NCBI GenBank assembly: GCA_032622095.1
Contig: CP136061.1
Span: 221,869,148 to 221,933,147, forward strand
Reading direction: 5' to 3'
Source of the DNA: Siphonodentalium dalli
Lineage: Eukaryota > Mollusca > Scaphopoda > Gadilida > Siphonodentaliidae
DNA length: 64,000 bases
The notes beneath the pieces are model-generated. The model made no database searches, was not told the DNA's origin, and saw nothing but the letters and a program-made list of their open reading frames with translations. Made by a program: the position numbers and the translations under genes. Shown piece by piece: positions 22,652 to 33,849 of this stretch; positions within the stretch are counted from its first letter, which is position 1; every line of letters starts with the position of its first letter.

Positions 22652-23454
22652 TATTGTGAGTTTTTATAATACTGTATCACACATTGCTTATAATGCATAA
22701 TGATTTTTCCCTTCAAATTGATTGAAAATATAGTGGGTTTTTTTAATTCACGAATGGCGCATCCTTAAGATTGTAGATAACTTATTTAAAGGCTCATGTC
22801 ATGTGACGAGTAGCTTAGTTCTGCATTACTTGGAGCAACGTGCCCCCATTGTAACAAGTAGATACTGGATACAATACTACCAAGTGTCTCTGCTAGACTT
22901 TTGCAGTAGATGAGGAATGTTTATTGTCATTATCCTTTTGTAGACATTATCTGCATTCAGTTAGTGTTCATTCAACCATGTATCTAGTCACTATATCATT
23001 ACTTATAAGTAGTGATGAGCCGATGATTGGATATGACAATCGGAATCGGCCGATTATGGCCCGTCGGATGACAATCGGCACTTCGGTTTCAACATCGGCA
23101 TTGCCAATTACCTAAATAATAATCAGGTGCTTATTTTTCTTCAATAAACTGTGTCAAATATGACGTTGTTTTATTGAATAAATGACCAGTAAACATAAGG
23201 AAAGTGTTACCAAACACAAACTTTGATGTAAACCGAAAGTACATATCACGTGACAGTTGTTATATATCAAATGAATTGAAATGATTATGTAAAATAGCTG
23301 GGCGAGACCCATTATATATTATAATAGTCTAGTGTGTTTACAACATCCTCATTGTTCACAATTAAGAACTACTATTCAACGTAATGACCGCTATTGACAA
23401 GTATTCACACTGATATCAGGTCAGCCAGTGACCTCAAGTGGGCCACACACGAAG
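22652..23454. other. no gene recognised; hAT-end-like fragment 22995-23115
   Basis: 22995-23115 starts 'agtagtgatgagccgatg' and carries repeated 'atcggaatcgg', 'atcggca' words, as in hAT-derived fragments. Otherwise AT-rich with no supported gene. Confidence 0.4.
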
Positions 23455-24045
23455 CGATGAGAGCCATAATTTTTTACAAAATATGTAAAAAAACATAGCC
23501 TCCAGCAGCCATCTTAAATTTTGAATTTTAATCCATCGGCACATCCTATTGCCCAAATTTATTGGGCTATTGTTATGAAAATTTACAAACATGTTCAGGA
23601 TGACCTCTAGATGGGAGCTCTAAAATTCTAATGAATACATATAGACACATTTTGCCATATAAGGTGATGTCAAGGTCGTCAAAATGGTGATGGTGACCAA
23701 ACAAACCAATGTAACATGGACACATTCAATGATCATGACGATGTTTTATCACAATTTTCAGTTGTATAATGCAATGCAAAGAAAAGACAAGATTGCAGAT
23801 GGAGACGGATTGACTGAAGGGAGTTACGATGCTGTGTACTCAAGATGACGACGAATAAAAATAAAAACGAGTGGATGAATAATGGTATATTGTTTGTATT
23901 ATAACTAATATCATTGAAGATTTCATCATGTTCATTACTGTCGAACACTAAACTGCTAATTATGATAGCACAGAATATAACTAAAACATCAAACGAAATT
24001 CACCCACAATCTTCAATTTCAAAATTATTTTAGTCATAGCATGTA
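23455..24045 (+). repeat. duplicated segment, partner of 18110-18255 and 18836-19384
   Basis: Same order of words as the partner ('cagcagccatctt', 'ccatcggcacatcct', 'aggatgacctctagatggg', 'gagttacgatgctgtgtac'), diverged by substitutions and small deletions. Confidence 0.65.
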
Positions 24046-24128
24046 ACCTCTTATGTACCCAGGGACTCACTTGGTTTAGCTGCAAGTATACTTGTAAGCT
24101 ACATGGTTCTATTCCATTAGGTTCCCAC

Positions 24129-25205
24129 TAGAGATGGGCGGTTAACCGTGGAATCAGTTCGGTTTCGATTGTCGGGAAAAACTGGAAATGACAACCGTGG
24201 TAAGTTGGGAAAACCCATAGTTTCGGTTGTCACAACTTCCTGTAATCATGGCAGAGCACGACGAACAAACGAGTCCTGTGTGGAAATAATTTTCAAAGAA
24301 AGATAAGAAATCTAAGTGTGCCGCCTGTAATATATGCAGAAAGGAGTTCGCATCGTGAAATTGCGCGACGAATTAATTACGTTGCTTCCGTGTACACCTA
24401 TTTTCGCCGTAGTAAACACAACACAAGTCAGTTTATTTCTCATGTTCTTTTAATCATTAAGGCCGTACAAATACTCTGAAAGGTGAATTTGATAATGAGG
24501 ATACAATATCAAAAGGTATCAATGATTGTTACCCGCATTCCCTATTAGTTTTTATCACTGTTTGGATGTTAAATCGTCAAATATATTTGTGCGCCGTTGA
24601 TTAAAAATGTTATGCCGGAATGAATTATACCGTTTGGCGGTAAACTGTTGAGAAATAGCACTCATTCAGGTGACTTGTATTGGATGCATGTATAGTGTGT
24701 ACAGTATTATGTTCCCTAAATATGGTAATAGGCATATAGCCAGATAATGTGATTGAGATATTCTAGTCATGTTTTATTTTCATTTTGTTTAGTTCAAATT
24801 TTATTTTTCAAATCATAACTATACACATATATCTAGTCACACTCACACACATTAGTTTTGATGCCAAAATAAATGATCATTATATTATTTCACACTTATG
24901 ATCATATGATGCTGAATTGCAGTCATACACAATACACAGACTCACTTGCATTCTAGCACTGCCACTCGACATGGACATTAACAATATACATGTAATAGTA
25001 ACAATATGATACATAATTTACAATTATAAAGGACATGTACCTCACAAGTTATGGTGATAAAATTGGTGTGTTTTCTTTGTAATATGATGAAGCATAATTA
25101 GATTTTGTTCACATTAGTCATTTTTATTAATAAAAACCGAAACCGAGACTCAACTCTTTTTCCACAACCGAAACCGAGGCAAATTTTCACAACCGCCCAT
25201 CTCTA
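24129..25205 (+). mobile_element. hAT element with 8-bp target duplication
   Basis: Ends are tagagatgggcggtt and its inverted partner aaccgcccatctcta. The flanks are gttcccac (24121-24128) and gttccaac (25206-25213), a 7-of-8 match. The intact SINE at 19385 has the same target word. Repeated 'aaccgaaaccgag' subterminal words lie near the right end. A dead BED-finger exon lies inside, which supports an Ac/ZBED-type hAT origin. Confidence 0.8.
24248..24358 (+). pseudogene. BED zinc-finger remnant of a hAT transposase
   Basis: From ATG at 24248 the frame reads to SPVWK, meets TAA (24287-24289) where BED fingers have an aromatic residue or histidine before F, then continues in the same frame as FSKKDKK and CNICRKEF to a TGA at 24356-24358. 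The order S-x-VW-x2-F, a lysine patch and C-x2-C is the BED finger of hAT transposases, which binds transposon ends. The in-frame stop and the absence of a following catalytic domain show it is dead. Confidence 0.6.
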
Positions 25206-25290
25206 GTTCCAACTGACGAGGTTTTATGCATATTATAGAAATAATTTGCTAGATGTGTGTTATATAATTGGATTTTGTGTCAATAAGACC

Positions 25291-26199
25291 AAATGAAAAA
25301 AGATATTTGAATCTCAGGCAATTGTTTTGGAAAATAAATGTGGGTGCGAGGGTTTTATTTTTATGTTTTATTTTTTTATGCCCACAGACTGGCATAATAA
25401 GCGTGGGTTATTATACCTTCCCAAGTCCAGAAATTGTAAGGAGCAGTTTGTAATGAATATAAACTAATATAATCTGATATAAAGAATGATAAATTATGAC
25501 ATTGTACTAGTTACCCGTACATCATTTAGGGATATATAATATGGATATGATTTTTAATATCGCCACAATCATTTTTAACACCAGACATCAGATTCATATA
25601 AAAATACGGAGCGTAAATACAGTCAAAACAAAGATAAAGTGATCTTCCAAACTATCATAGAAAGTCTTGGTTCACTTATTCCACTGACTAATTAGACTGT
25701 ATATGTACCGCAATGGATGATAGACAATAAAACTTTTTTAAAACATGGCCAATATACACTGATTGTCAAACTGAATTTTTTTTGCATTCCATGTTTGCAT
25801 TCTCAAATTATTATTTTTTTCAATATCAAACTTCCTGCTGACCGCAGATCGAAATGTTCAACAAATTTTACCAATAAACTAGGGGGTTTGGACAGCCTGT
25901 GGTGACAATGTACCTGATAGTTATCATTGCCAACGGTCTTTTGTTAGAAACCCACACATACACTGTTGTATTTAGCTCCTATTTGATATTTGAAACATAA
26001 ATAATTTCCATGGTACAGTTTCCTATTTTAATGTTGCGTGGTTTACAACTACGATGAGATCCAAATTGTAATAAAATGGTCCAATGCAAAAACAAATATT
26101 TCCGATGCGGCTATGCCTGAGAATCGACACTTTTTGCCTAACAGTCATTAATTAAATTATATTAAACTCACAGAAAGCATATCAAATAATATATCATAT
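25291..26199. other. no gene recognised
   Basis: 25290-25455 is the inverted relative of 18660-18830. The rest is AT-rich; the frame at 25717-25905 has no motif. Confidence 0.45.
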
Positions 26200-27280
26200 A
26201 ATATTCTTTCTGTTTATGGCCGTTTTAGCGGAGTTGACTATACCAATCGCCTAGGCTGCCCGTATCCTTAAGATTGCTGTTATTGATATCATGCATCCCT
26301 GAATTGACGCATCGGTGTTCCACAATTTTCTAAGCCATGGATCAATTTGAGTTAGTTTTTTTCTTTTTTATATGCTATTTATGAATGTGTTCCAAAATGT
26401 TTTTTAAACTGTTTTGGGTTTTCTCTTTTCTGAAATGGAAAGATCTTGGAAGGTTCAATTACCACCAATAACGGCTTGTTTTCAGAAAAGTTTTGTGAAG
26501 TAGATATATTGCAGAAATGAGTGAAGAATGTATATCGGATATAGCAATAGTTTGGAGTTGGCTATGTGTTGGAAAATTGTTTGGAAAATATCATGATTAG
26601 GATAGCTTGTAGATTGAAACTATTTCAAAATTTTTCAAATTACTCATTGGTACACCCTACAGGCCACATCCCTCATCTGAATATCACCAGAAATCATGTA
26701 TATTCAAGGTTCTCCTGTGCTGCCCATTTCCCTAATAATTACTTGCTTCGTGATTTGCTGCCAGATGAACATCTTTGGATATTAAAGACATATTATGGAT
26801 TGTTCGGGTGCGTGGAATTTATAAGTTAGTACTCAGGCAGAATGTCAATATGGGGAATGTAGCAATCTACTAACATCGCCAAAATTTCGAAGATATCAAC
26901 CATACCACTCCATAGAAATCATCGTCGGAACTGCGCCCAATTGTAAATATTTACATCTCGATCCGGGACGCAACTATCAGCGATAATCTAACACAAATGA
27001 TTTCACCATCGAGAGCCATTGCATTTAATTAATATATAAGAATGACAATGTGTATCGTCAATTTGGATTGATATTAGTAACAAATTACTACTTTGAGGAA
27101 GATTATTCTCAATTTCTATTTGATCACCCAACCGGAGTATTTCACATAACTGCATATTAAGTGGTTATGAGGTAACTCTTCCAATTTTGTCTCAATTAAT
27201 TATCTGTTAAAGATACGGTCTTGGGTACTGCTGTTAAAATATTCACATCCTTTAAAACTGCCATAAACAGAAAGAATATT
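26200..27280. repeat. 21-bp perfect inverted pair enclosing 1.08 kb
   Basis: aatattctttctgtttatgg(c) at 26200-26220 is mirrored at 27260-27280. A third, diverged copy lies near 59885-59910. The interior holds one 'accctacaggccacatccct' word of the 17790 repeat family and an 87-codon frame (26566-26829) without a domain. It may be a non-autonomous transposon or two repeat ends in opposite orientation. Confidence 0.35.
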
Positions 27281-27929
27281 AAAATGTAGACAGATCTTGT
27301 TCATATGCCAATCATAAATAACGTGTAGATAGCATGTTATTGTAGTTTGTATGCTTTGTTATGTAAACAAACAATATGCAAATAGTGTGCGATAAGCAAG
27401 ACATTCAACATCAGGTAGACCCCACTATTTGAACTTGGTTAAAACTGCCACCATGTTGCTTATAACTTACTGGTATAGCCCCTGCTAATCCTTGCCACTC
27501 AAAATTTTGGTGTTGAATGGGTCACCGTGAACCAATCTGTCAAAAATATTGCCGTGGTGTTCAGTGTTTTGCTTATCGCACATCCTGTATGTGCTGTATA
27601 TAAACAAACGATCAGCTCACACAAAGTGTGTTTTGTTGATAGTATCGCATTTATACTATCATTATAATATACTTTGGTATATTCTTGAGGAAATGTTCAT
27701 AATTTGGTAACTTTTATTTCTAAATGTAACCTAAAACCTGTCTGTGCATTTAATACTGAAAGTTCAATAAAAATCTAATAAAAAAAACCTCAATGAACAA
27801 TTTCATTTTGTATATGCGCCCTATCACCCTTAAGACTTAATCGTCCTCTGAGTTGAATGCCAGCTGCCAAGATGTAACATAATCTCAACACAAGTGGCTT
27901 TATACACTTCTTCTGCAGCTAATTGACCT

Positions 27930-28140
27930 TATTTGAATGGCCTACAGCCAAATGATACCCGAGTCAAATGATACCATAAAAAGTTATATCCTAATTGGTC
28001 AAATGGTACCCAAGATGGTCAAGTCTTTTGATACCTTTTTGAGTCAAATGGTACCTTTATCAAAAATGTTGATTTACATACATTTGATCTCAAAAAGACC
28101 TGCATCAAATGACTCGGCCATTTTGGGTATAATTTGACCA
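27930..28140 (+). repeat. irregular 'tcaaatggtacc' word repeats
   Basis: The word tcaaatg(a/g)tacc occurs about five times between 27950 and 28055, with related 'tcaaatgactcgg' further on. It creates a 66-codon frame that I do not call a gene. Confidence 0.6.
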
Positions 28141-28184
28141 ATTAGCGTATCTCTTTGCAAACAAAAATATGTTACTCATAGTTT

Positions 28185-28620
28185 TTAGCTCACCTGAGAC
28201 AAAGTCTCTGGTGGAGCTATAGTCATCACTCCTCGTCCGTCCATCCATCCGTCTGTCTGTCCGTCAAGAATCGTCTTCTTCTCCAGAACTATTATACCGA
28301 ATGGGTTCATATTTGATGTGGATGTTCCCTAAGTGACTCACATTCAGATTTGTTCCAATGAGGTCACCAGGTCAATTAGTTGCAAAACCAGGGCCATAAC
28401 TATATTCCTCTATGGTAATTCTTATAACAACTTCTTGTCTAGAACCATTGGGCCGTTTTAGCTTAAATTTGGTATGGAGGGTCCTTGAATGACTGTGGTT
28501 CAGATTTGTTCAAATGGGGTCAAATAGGAGTGGCGCGAGAGACATAACTCCGAAAAAAATAATTCAGATTTAACTCCTTGATTAATTTAACATAATTTTT
28601 TTTATGTTTGCCCATACCAT
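28185..28620 (+). repeat. molluscan-type dispersed repeat
   Basis: Begins 'agctcacctgagacaaag', then 'gtccgtccatccatccgtc' and two diverged units with 'tttggtatggagggtccttg'. It resembles a repeat family I associate with bivalves and gastropods. That resemblance is recall only. Confidence 0.4.
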
Positions 28621-28844
28621 AGTATGGTAAACATAGTGTCGATGTCCGGATTGACCACTCATCATTAGTCCGTCCGTCTGTCTGTGCATAGACACTTTAC
28701 GCATGGTGCGATAACTCAAATATTTTCTATCTGATCGGAACCAAATTTTGTATATCAATTTCTCAGCACAAAAGACAGATCAAGTTCGATTATGGGTTTG
28801 AGCCAACTATTTTAACTGAGTTATGGCCCTTTTTCGAAAAACTA

Positions 28845-28985
28845 TCCACTCTTTAAAAAAAAAATTTGATTGAATTCCTTGCTCAATTTAACAAAAAATA
28901 AAATATAAATAAATTTAAAAAAAACAATAAAATATTTTTTTTTTTAAATAATTTAAAAAACATTTTTTTTTTTAAATTTGAAAAA
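28845..28985. repeat. A/T-only tract
   Basis: About 140 bases of almost pure A and T with several homopolymer runs. The right arm keeps only a short version near 58500-58555, so the tract expanded on one side. Confidence 0.7.
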
Positions 28986-29774
28986 CTAACACCATTATAA
29001 CTCTGCCAGTACCCCGAGTCACCACACCAAATTTAGTTTAAATCGGTCCAAAATCTTGTGTTATGTTCTGGTAAATTTGTTTGGAGCGACATTAAACCCA
29101 ATTCACCAATTGAATCCCATGCCTTTGGACTACTTAGCTATTGCTAAGGCTATATTATTTTCTGATGTCTCTTATGCCAATGTGCAGATAAAGAAAGATA
29201 TGGTATCTAATTTTTTTTTAAGTTTCAACAATAAACATCACATGATATTAACAGTAGACTATAACATTTGTGCTGCATTGCACAGCTGAGTATATCACTC
29301 TACAGATGGTCTGAGGTCATTATAAATGTCATTGGTTTAATATAGGTGCCAGCCTTCAACATAAACACTGCCTGTGATTTGTTGACAGCTCCGTTATATA
29401 ATTGATATTAATGGGTCAGCAGTGAGGTGTTTTATCTTGATGGCTGTTGTTGGTAGAATTTTATACATTATCATTGTAAACTTAAATTGGACTCTCTTAA
29501 CCCAAGTATTCCATGTCCAGGTCACCTTTTCACATTTAACCCAAGGCTGTTGTGGTGCAGAATTACAGATCCTGTACCAGTGCATTCTCTTATATAAATG
29601 CGAGTGACCCATAAATTCCAATAATTTGTGCTTTGTACATTTGTCTATAATAGTACATTTAACAGTATACTCTATAATTCAACATCAAAACTCTCAGTTA
29701 TGATTCCTATCATAGTAATTTACTCTCACCAAGGGATGGGTTAACATCTGCCGATCGTGATCGGCCTCTCGTTT

Positions 29775-30186
29775 TTTAAAGGCCCACTTAATTTTCGAAC
29801 CCCAAATTATATTATATAAAATATATGCCATATTATACATATTATATTATCAACTTATCTGATGTAATAAACTGTGGATATGTTGTTTTTGTTGAGTTGC
29901 CAACGCGTTTTGTCATCAAGAATTAAAAAATCAGTATTTTCAATGCAGGGGGAATAACTCTATATATTAAAGATAGAGTTCTTCCCCTTCCATTGAAAAA
30001 CTTTGAATTCTGTTGCATTATGGGTGACAGAGGGGGGAAGTCTTCTATTTATCTGTGGGCATCTTCGAATAGTGGTGAATTATAGCATTTTAATCATATT
30101 TTATGGCATAGATTGTTATTAAAACCGTATATCAAGTCACTATAAAAATAATAATTGGCGACTTGAAAATTAAGTGGGCCTTTAAA
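29775..30186. mobile_element. MITE with tttaaaggcccacttaattt ends
   Basis: The left end at 29775 and the right end at 30186 are inverted copies over about 24 bases. The interior has a second foldback (about 29940-29998, 'aataactctatata' against 'tagagttcttcc'). The insertion interrupts the left arm near 29775, so it is younger than the inverted repeat. Confidence 0.65.
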
Positions 30187-30544
30187 CATGTTAAAAAATT
30201 AGAAAAACTAACACCATTGTAACATCCGCAGAGTTATGAAAATCTTTAATGAAATCATTGAAACTTTCCCTTTCCATCATCCCCCCCCCCCCCCCACATG
30301 ACCCAGACCACCACCCTGCCCCCAACCAACAGCACCTCCACCCCATCTCATCTCCTAACTCACCTCTCCCACCAGCAGATTCAGTCAATTGTATTAGCTA
30401 CAGACAGAGAGAGTTGATACCACAGTCATCGATTGAGATGTTATCAGGCTGACAGGTATAAACAACTGCTTAGCTATCACTCATGCCAGTGTGTGTCATT
30501 AATATCAAATCAAAACAAATTGTTGTTCCCAAACCTGAATTTAT
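30187..30544. other. no gene; 15-nt poly-C at 30281-30295
   Basis: A remnant of the arm repeat ('aaaaactaacaccatt') is followed by a C-rich stretch. The proline-rich plus-strand frame (30249-30452) and its glycine-rich complement are products of that composition. Confidence 0.5.
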
Positions 30545-30927
30545 GTGTCTGACATTTGCAGAATGAGGTCCCCAGAGGGTGAATTTAGTTATGCTACCCT
30601 GCACAGCAGGCTAGCATCACCAAATATACTACCCATGGAACTCATTCTGCTTATGCCTCGTCTTCTGGGAAGTATATAGGGTCTTAAATTGACATTTTTC
30701 TCACTTTTTCCCGTCTGTTCAGTTTCTATATCCCCTAATTTGCAGAAGATAAAATGCATAATTGAGGTGCCCAATGCGTGCACATCACCAACTTTAACTG
30801 GAGAACTTCAATATGATGCTATATCTCCCATAGCAGTTGAGGCTTAAACAGAATTTGGTGATGCTAGCCCGCCGATTGCGTCACTAAATTCACCCTTTGG
30901 GGACCTCATTCTGCAAATGTCAGACAC
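30545..30927. mobile_element. MITE with 43-bp ends; ends resemble the start of the polyQ gene
   Basis: gtgtctgacatttgcagaat at 30545 continues through 'gaggtccccagagggtg' and is mirrored at the right end (30885-30927) with one or two changes. An inner hairpin spans about 30559-30652. The same words ('agaatgaggtcccc', 'gagggt', 'ttggtgatgcta') occur at the first codons of the polyQ gene at 36532, which links this MITE to the palindromic element next door. Confidence 0.7.
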
Positions 30928-30954
30928 TATATTCAGACTTGGCTGTTCGAATAT

Positions 30955-31605
30955 TATTTTCTAAACAGTGGGCTCTACAATATATGTATATGGGAGTCAT
31001 AACACTTCTAAAGATGCATTCTTGAGTTGATCATGGCTCCAAAAGTTGAAATATAGCCTATTGAAATTTTGCCCATAGGCTTGCAGCTGAATGGTCCTCC
31101 AGAGGACCCTCTGCTAAACATACGGGGATTCCTTATACCCGGTCTGTTGCCTTATATCAACAACTCTGCGACAGTGGGCTCTACAATATATGTATATGGG
31201 AGTCATAACACTTAGAAAGAAGCATTCTTGAGTTGATCCTGGCTGCAGAAGTCGAAATATAGCCTATTGAAATTTTGCCCATATGCTAGAAGCGGGTCCT
31301 CCGGAGGACCCTCTTCTAAACATACGGGGAGTACTTATACGCGTCCTGTTGCTTTATATCGCCAATTCTGCGACAATGGGCTACACAATACATGTATATG
31401 GGAGTCATGACACTTAGAAAGATGCATTCTTGGGTTGATCATGGCTCCAAAAGTCGAAATATAGCCTATTGAAATTTTGCCCATATGCTAGAAGCGGGTC
31501 CTCCGGAGAACCCTCTTCTAAATATACGGAGATGTCTTATACCCGATCTGTAGCGTTATATCGACAACTCTGCGACAGTGAGCCATACAATATATGTACA
31601 TGGTA
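30955..31605 (+). repeat. satellite, left edge, about 3 monomers
   Basis: Three monomers of the satellite with a unit near 202 bp. They are the most diverged on this side: 'ggtcctccagaggaccctc' and 'ggtcctccggagaaccctc' replace the perfect palindrome of core monomers. Orientation is the same as in the main array, from which it is separated only by the palindromic element. Confidence 0.85.
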
Positions 31606-31611
31606 GTCATG
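31606..31611. other. target-site duplication, left copy (gtcatg)
   Basis: gtcatg abuts the AG start of the palindromic element and is repeated at 40900-40905 directly after its CT end. The uninterrupted monomer at about 31404 has gtcatgacactt, so the insertion point is within that word. Confidence 0.85.
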
Positions 31612-31690
31612 AGAAGAATAGATGCCTCGTTCGCGTCACATCTAAAAATAGAATCTTTGGGTCTAAAATTGGTTGTACTAAAATATTCCA
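31612..31690 (+). repeat. outer terminal repeat segment (repeated at the centre)
   Basis: After the first 28 bases, the segment 'catctaaaaatagaatcttt' to 'ttgtactaaaatattcc' (31638-31688) occurs again at 36028-36080 in the same orientation. Mirrored copies lie at 36477-36529 and 40823-40873. So the centre carries the same boundary motif as the ends. Confidence 0.8.
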
Positions 31691-31880
31691 AAATTTCAAA
31701 ACCCAAAAATTATTTTTCCAACAAAAAAATTTCAAAACCCAAAAATTATTTTTCCAAAAAAAAAAATTTAAAAACCCTAAAATTATTTTTCCAAAACAAA
31801 AATTTTAAAACCCCAAAATTTCAAAAGAACAAATTTCAAAACCCTCAAAATTATTTCTCTAAAAAAAAAAGTTTAAATAA
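31690..31880 (+). repeat. A/T-rich tandem repeat next to left terminus
   Basis: Four to five diverged units of about 33 bp built on 'aaaacccaaaaattattttt' and 'ccaaaaaaaaa'. The mirror image lies at 40630-40822. Lysine/asparagine-rich frames (31594-31941, 40570-40983) are translations of this repeat. Confidence 0.75.
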
Positions 31881-32230
31881 AAAATTTATAACGAGTTTTC
31901 GGTTTCTGATAATCTCGATATTAAAAAATGTCGAATGTTAAATTATTTGCGTGTAATATCTTTCGTTATTTTTTTTTGTTCAAATATTTTTCATGAAATT
32001 ATTAATCGATGTTTAGAAATAGCTTTATTGGACATTGTGACCATCGATATGAATGCATACATTCCAGTGTTTATCGGACGCAGTTCATATAATTGTCATA
32101 CTTGAAAATAGACACCATTACTCTTACATAAATAATAAAGAGCGTTTATTCTTTACACTCTCTCTATCCCAGATGAAGTTATTGAGTATATGACAGGTGT
32201 GTATTATCGTGAATTATTGGAAGTATTGAG

Positions 32231-32434
32231 ATGTACTATCTTGAATCACAAACGGTCGAAAATTGTAATGTGAAATTACAACCCTCCAGAATGAATTGTC
32301 ATATTCGCTGTACACGCAATCACACACGCGACATTGGTGGTAACAATGTGTCTTTCACACCTTTGCTTTACCAAATGAATTCTATTATAGCCTCGTTCAC
32401 AGTTATATGCTATTCAGAAAACATATCGATTTAA
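32231..32434 (+). CDS. 67-residue ORF, outer arm, left copy
   Basis: Begins MYYLESQTVENCNVKL and contains 'CHIRCTRNHTRD', two cysteines and two histidines spaced C-x3-C-x3-H, which is not a standard finger. The mirror copy at 40077-40280 encodes the identical protein. That proves arm identity but not selection. It is polar with no membrane segment. It may be a small gene or an exon; family unknown. Confidence 0.3.
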   Translation: MYYLESQTVENCNVKLQPSRMNCHIRCTRNHTRDIGGNNVSFTPLLYQMNSIIASFTVICYSENISI

Positions 32435-32599
32435 TGTCTGAACAAACGGGTTAGTATCAATTAAGGTTGATAAACTGTGTCATTCACACGATAATTAGTT
32501 ATCCAAAACATGCATACGACCAGGTCACTCAATAATAGAAATTGATTCGGTGTCATTGTTATAACAACATTACGTAATAACCACTTATCACTCCATTCA

Positions 32600-32810
32600 C
32601 ACTTACGCTTTGGACATTTTATCAGTTTATCACGTGATCACTAAATGTGGCAATCGGGTATCCACCGATGCCTGCAATATATTATTTATAATAATTGGAC
32701 TCATTGATCTCACGTGAATAATACTCTTAGTTGTTCCAATAAAATAGTTATCAAATTCGATCACCAATAGATTTGACTGTGGAATGTAATGACCTTTAAC
32801 TTATTTATCG
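32600..32810. repeat. arm subrepeat A, copy 1
   Basis: 'ttggacattttatcagttta' through 'tttatcgatcta' is repeated at 33850-34057 with about 98% identity by eye. Both are mirrored in the right arm (39700-39905 and 38495-38702). It contains tcacgtga and 'gtggcaatcgggtatccacc'. Confidence 0.8.
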
Positions 32811-32819
32811 ATCTAAAGG

Positions 32820-33115
32820 GACACTCATTATGAATGAATGTTAACAATACAAGCGCACGAATGAAGAGCGTTGAACATATACGAAATTACTACACGAATG
32901 AATTGAACCTTGAAATTTATATTTCACATCTTACCAACAACAGCTACAGACATAATCATAGTATTATACTGTCTTGCATGTACACACGCTATGACATCAT
33001 TAAAGGCGGACAATCCACTCACGGTGTGACAACAGATACGGACATAGGCATAGTGTTATACAGTCTTCTATGTACCCACGCTATGACACCATTAACGTAC
33101 ATTGGATGTTAGGTC
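32820..33115. repeat. arm subrepeat B, copy 1 (open frame of 92 codons)
   Basis: Starts 'cactcattatgaatgaatg' and runs to 'gctatgacaccattaa'. Partial copy 2 is at 34222-34440 and copy 3 at 34455-34760. Copies 1 and 3 stay open in one frame starting MNVNNTSARMKSVEH, but differences between them are mostly amino-acid-changing and copy 2 is broken. I therefore treat them as repeats, not genes. Confidence 0.65.
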
Positions 33116-33141
33116 TATGACTCTTGAGTATGCACCAATCA

Positions 33142-33535
33142 ATGAGCAAATGAGCAAAAAAATGAGCAAATGAGCAAAAAAATGAGCAAATGAGCAAGAA
33201 AATGAGCAAATGAGCAATAAAATGAGCAAATGAGCAAGAAAATGAGCAAATGAGCAAAAAAATGAGCAAATGAGCAAGCAAATGAGCAAGAAAATGAGAA
33301 AATGAGCAAGAAAATGAGCAAAAAAATGAGCAAATGAGCAAATGAGCAAAAAAATGAGCAAATGAGCAAGAAAATGAGTAAATGAGCAAGAAAATGAGCA
33401 AATGAGCAATAACAATGAGCAAATGAGCAAAAAAATGAGCAAATGAGCAAAAAAATGAGCAAATGATCAATAAAAATGAGCAAATGAGCAAAAATATGAG
33501 CAAATGAGCAAAAAAATGAGCAAATGAGCAACAAA
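33142..33535. repeat. 'aaatgagcaaatgagcaa' minisatellite, left
   Basis: About 24 units of 15-18 bp alternating 'aatgagcaaatgagc' with A-runs. The mirrored array at 39013-39372 is about 35 bp shorter and differs in unit order, so the two arms have mutated independently here. Open in several frames because the repeat contains no stops on the minus strand. Confidence 0.9.
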
Positions 33536-33568
33536 ATGTAATTCTGCTGTGGTTAAGCAGTCCATTAT

Positions 33569-33766
33569 TTAGGGCATACCTGTATGTAGGCCTATCAGTG
33601 GATGAATAGTCTGCCGGAGAAGTACTGTGTAGACAGGTCTTGTCGGTAAGAGAGTCAGACGAGAAGTGAAGGCTCGGCTATTAAAACATAGTAATGCGAT
33701 AGCGAACATCAAACGAGTCTGCGCACCCATATCTGTCAAAAGGATACAATAGCAGTCATTGGTCAA
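33569..33766 (-). CDS. 65-residue ORF, left copy
   Basis: Begins MTNDCYCILLTDM. It has an R/L/T-rich second half ending LIGLHTGMP. The mirror copy at 38785-38982 differs by one residue (G/R at position 14). It lies just inside the minisatellite in the outward direction of the arm genes. No domain is recognised. Confidence 0.25.
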   Translation of the reverse strand: MTNDCYCILLTDMGAQTRLMFAIALLCFNSRAFTSRLTLLPTRPVYTVLLRQTIHPLIGLHTGMP

Positions 33767-33849
33767 TTTATCCCCGGTGTCAGCTCAGTACCCAATCGGG
33801 ACGAAGCCGAAGGTCAACTCATTTTTTTTTTGCTCATTATAGTACGTCA

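Larger units (their letters stand above)
24046..25290 (+). mobile_element. second SINE copy, split by a hAT element
   Basis: 'gggactcacttggtttagct' and 'gcaagtata' match the SINE at 19385, but the B box has decayed to ggttctattcc. The unit resumes after the inserted element with 'tgacgaggttttatgcat' at 25214. The uninterrupted copy at 19385-19580 proves the pre-insertion structure. Confidence 0.6.
27216..29774 (+). repeat. left arm of a large diverged inverted repeat
   Basis: Two blocks match the reverse complement of sequence on the far side of the satellite. 27216-27475 pairs with about 59665-59960, and 28606-29774 with about 57755-59655. Shared words include 'tactgctgttaaaatattca', 'catagtatggtaaacat', 'cctttggactacttagctat' and 'taacatctgccgatcgtgat'. 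The left arm carries about 1.1 kb (27480-28600) absent on the right. Frames here (29056-29289, 29394-29621) follow repeats. Confidence 0.7.

Noticed and set aside
30191-30452. Proline-rich / glycine-rich frames near the poly-C run
   Set aside because: Compositional artefact of the C-rich stretch on both strands.
31594-31941. Lysine/asparagine-rich frame at the left terminus (mirror 40570-40983)
   Set aside because: Derived from A/T-rich terminal tandem repeats and runs across the element boundary into the satellite.
32834-33112. 92-codon frame (and 85-codon paralogue at 34473-34730) as a gene family
   Set aside because: Copies differ mainly at amino-acid-changing positions, a third copy is broken, and the surrounding non-coding bases are equally conserved.
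33081-33534. Hydrophobic 116-140-residue frames (and their mirrors at 39017-39430) resembling membrane proteins
   Set aside because: They are translations of the tgctcatttgctcat minisatellite, open in several frames at once because the unit has no stop on that strand.
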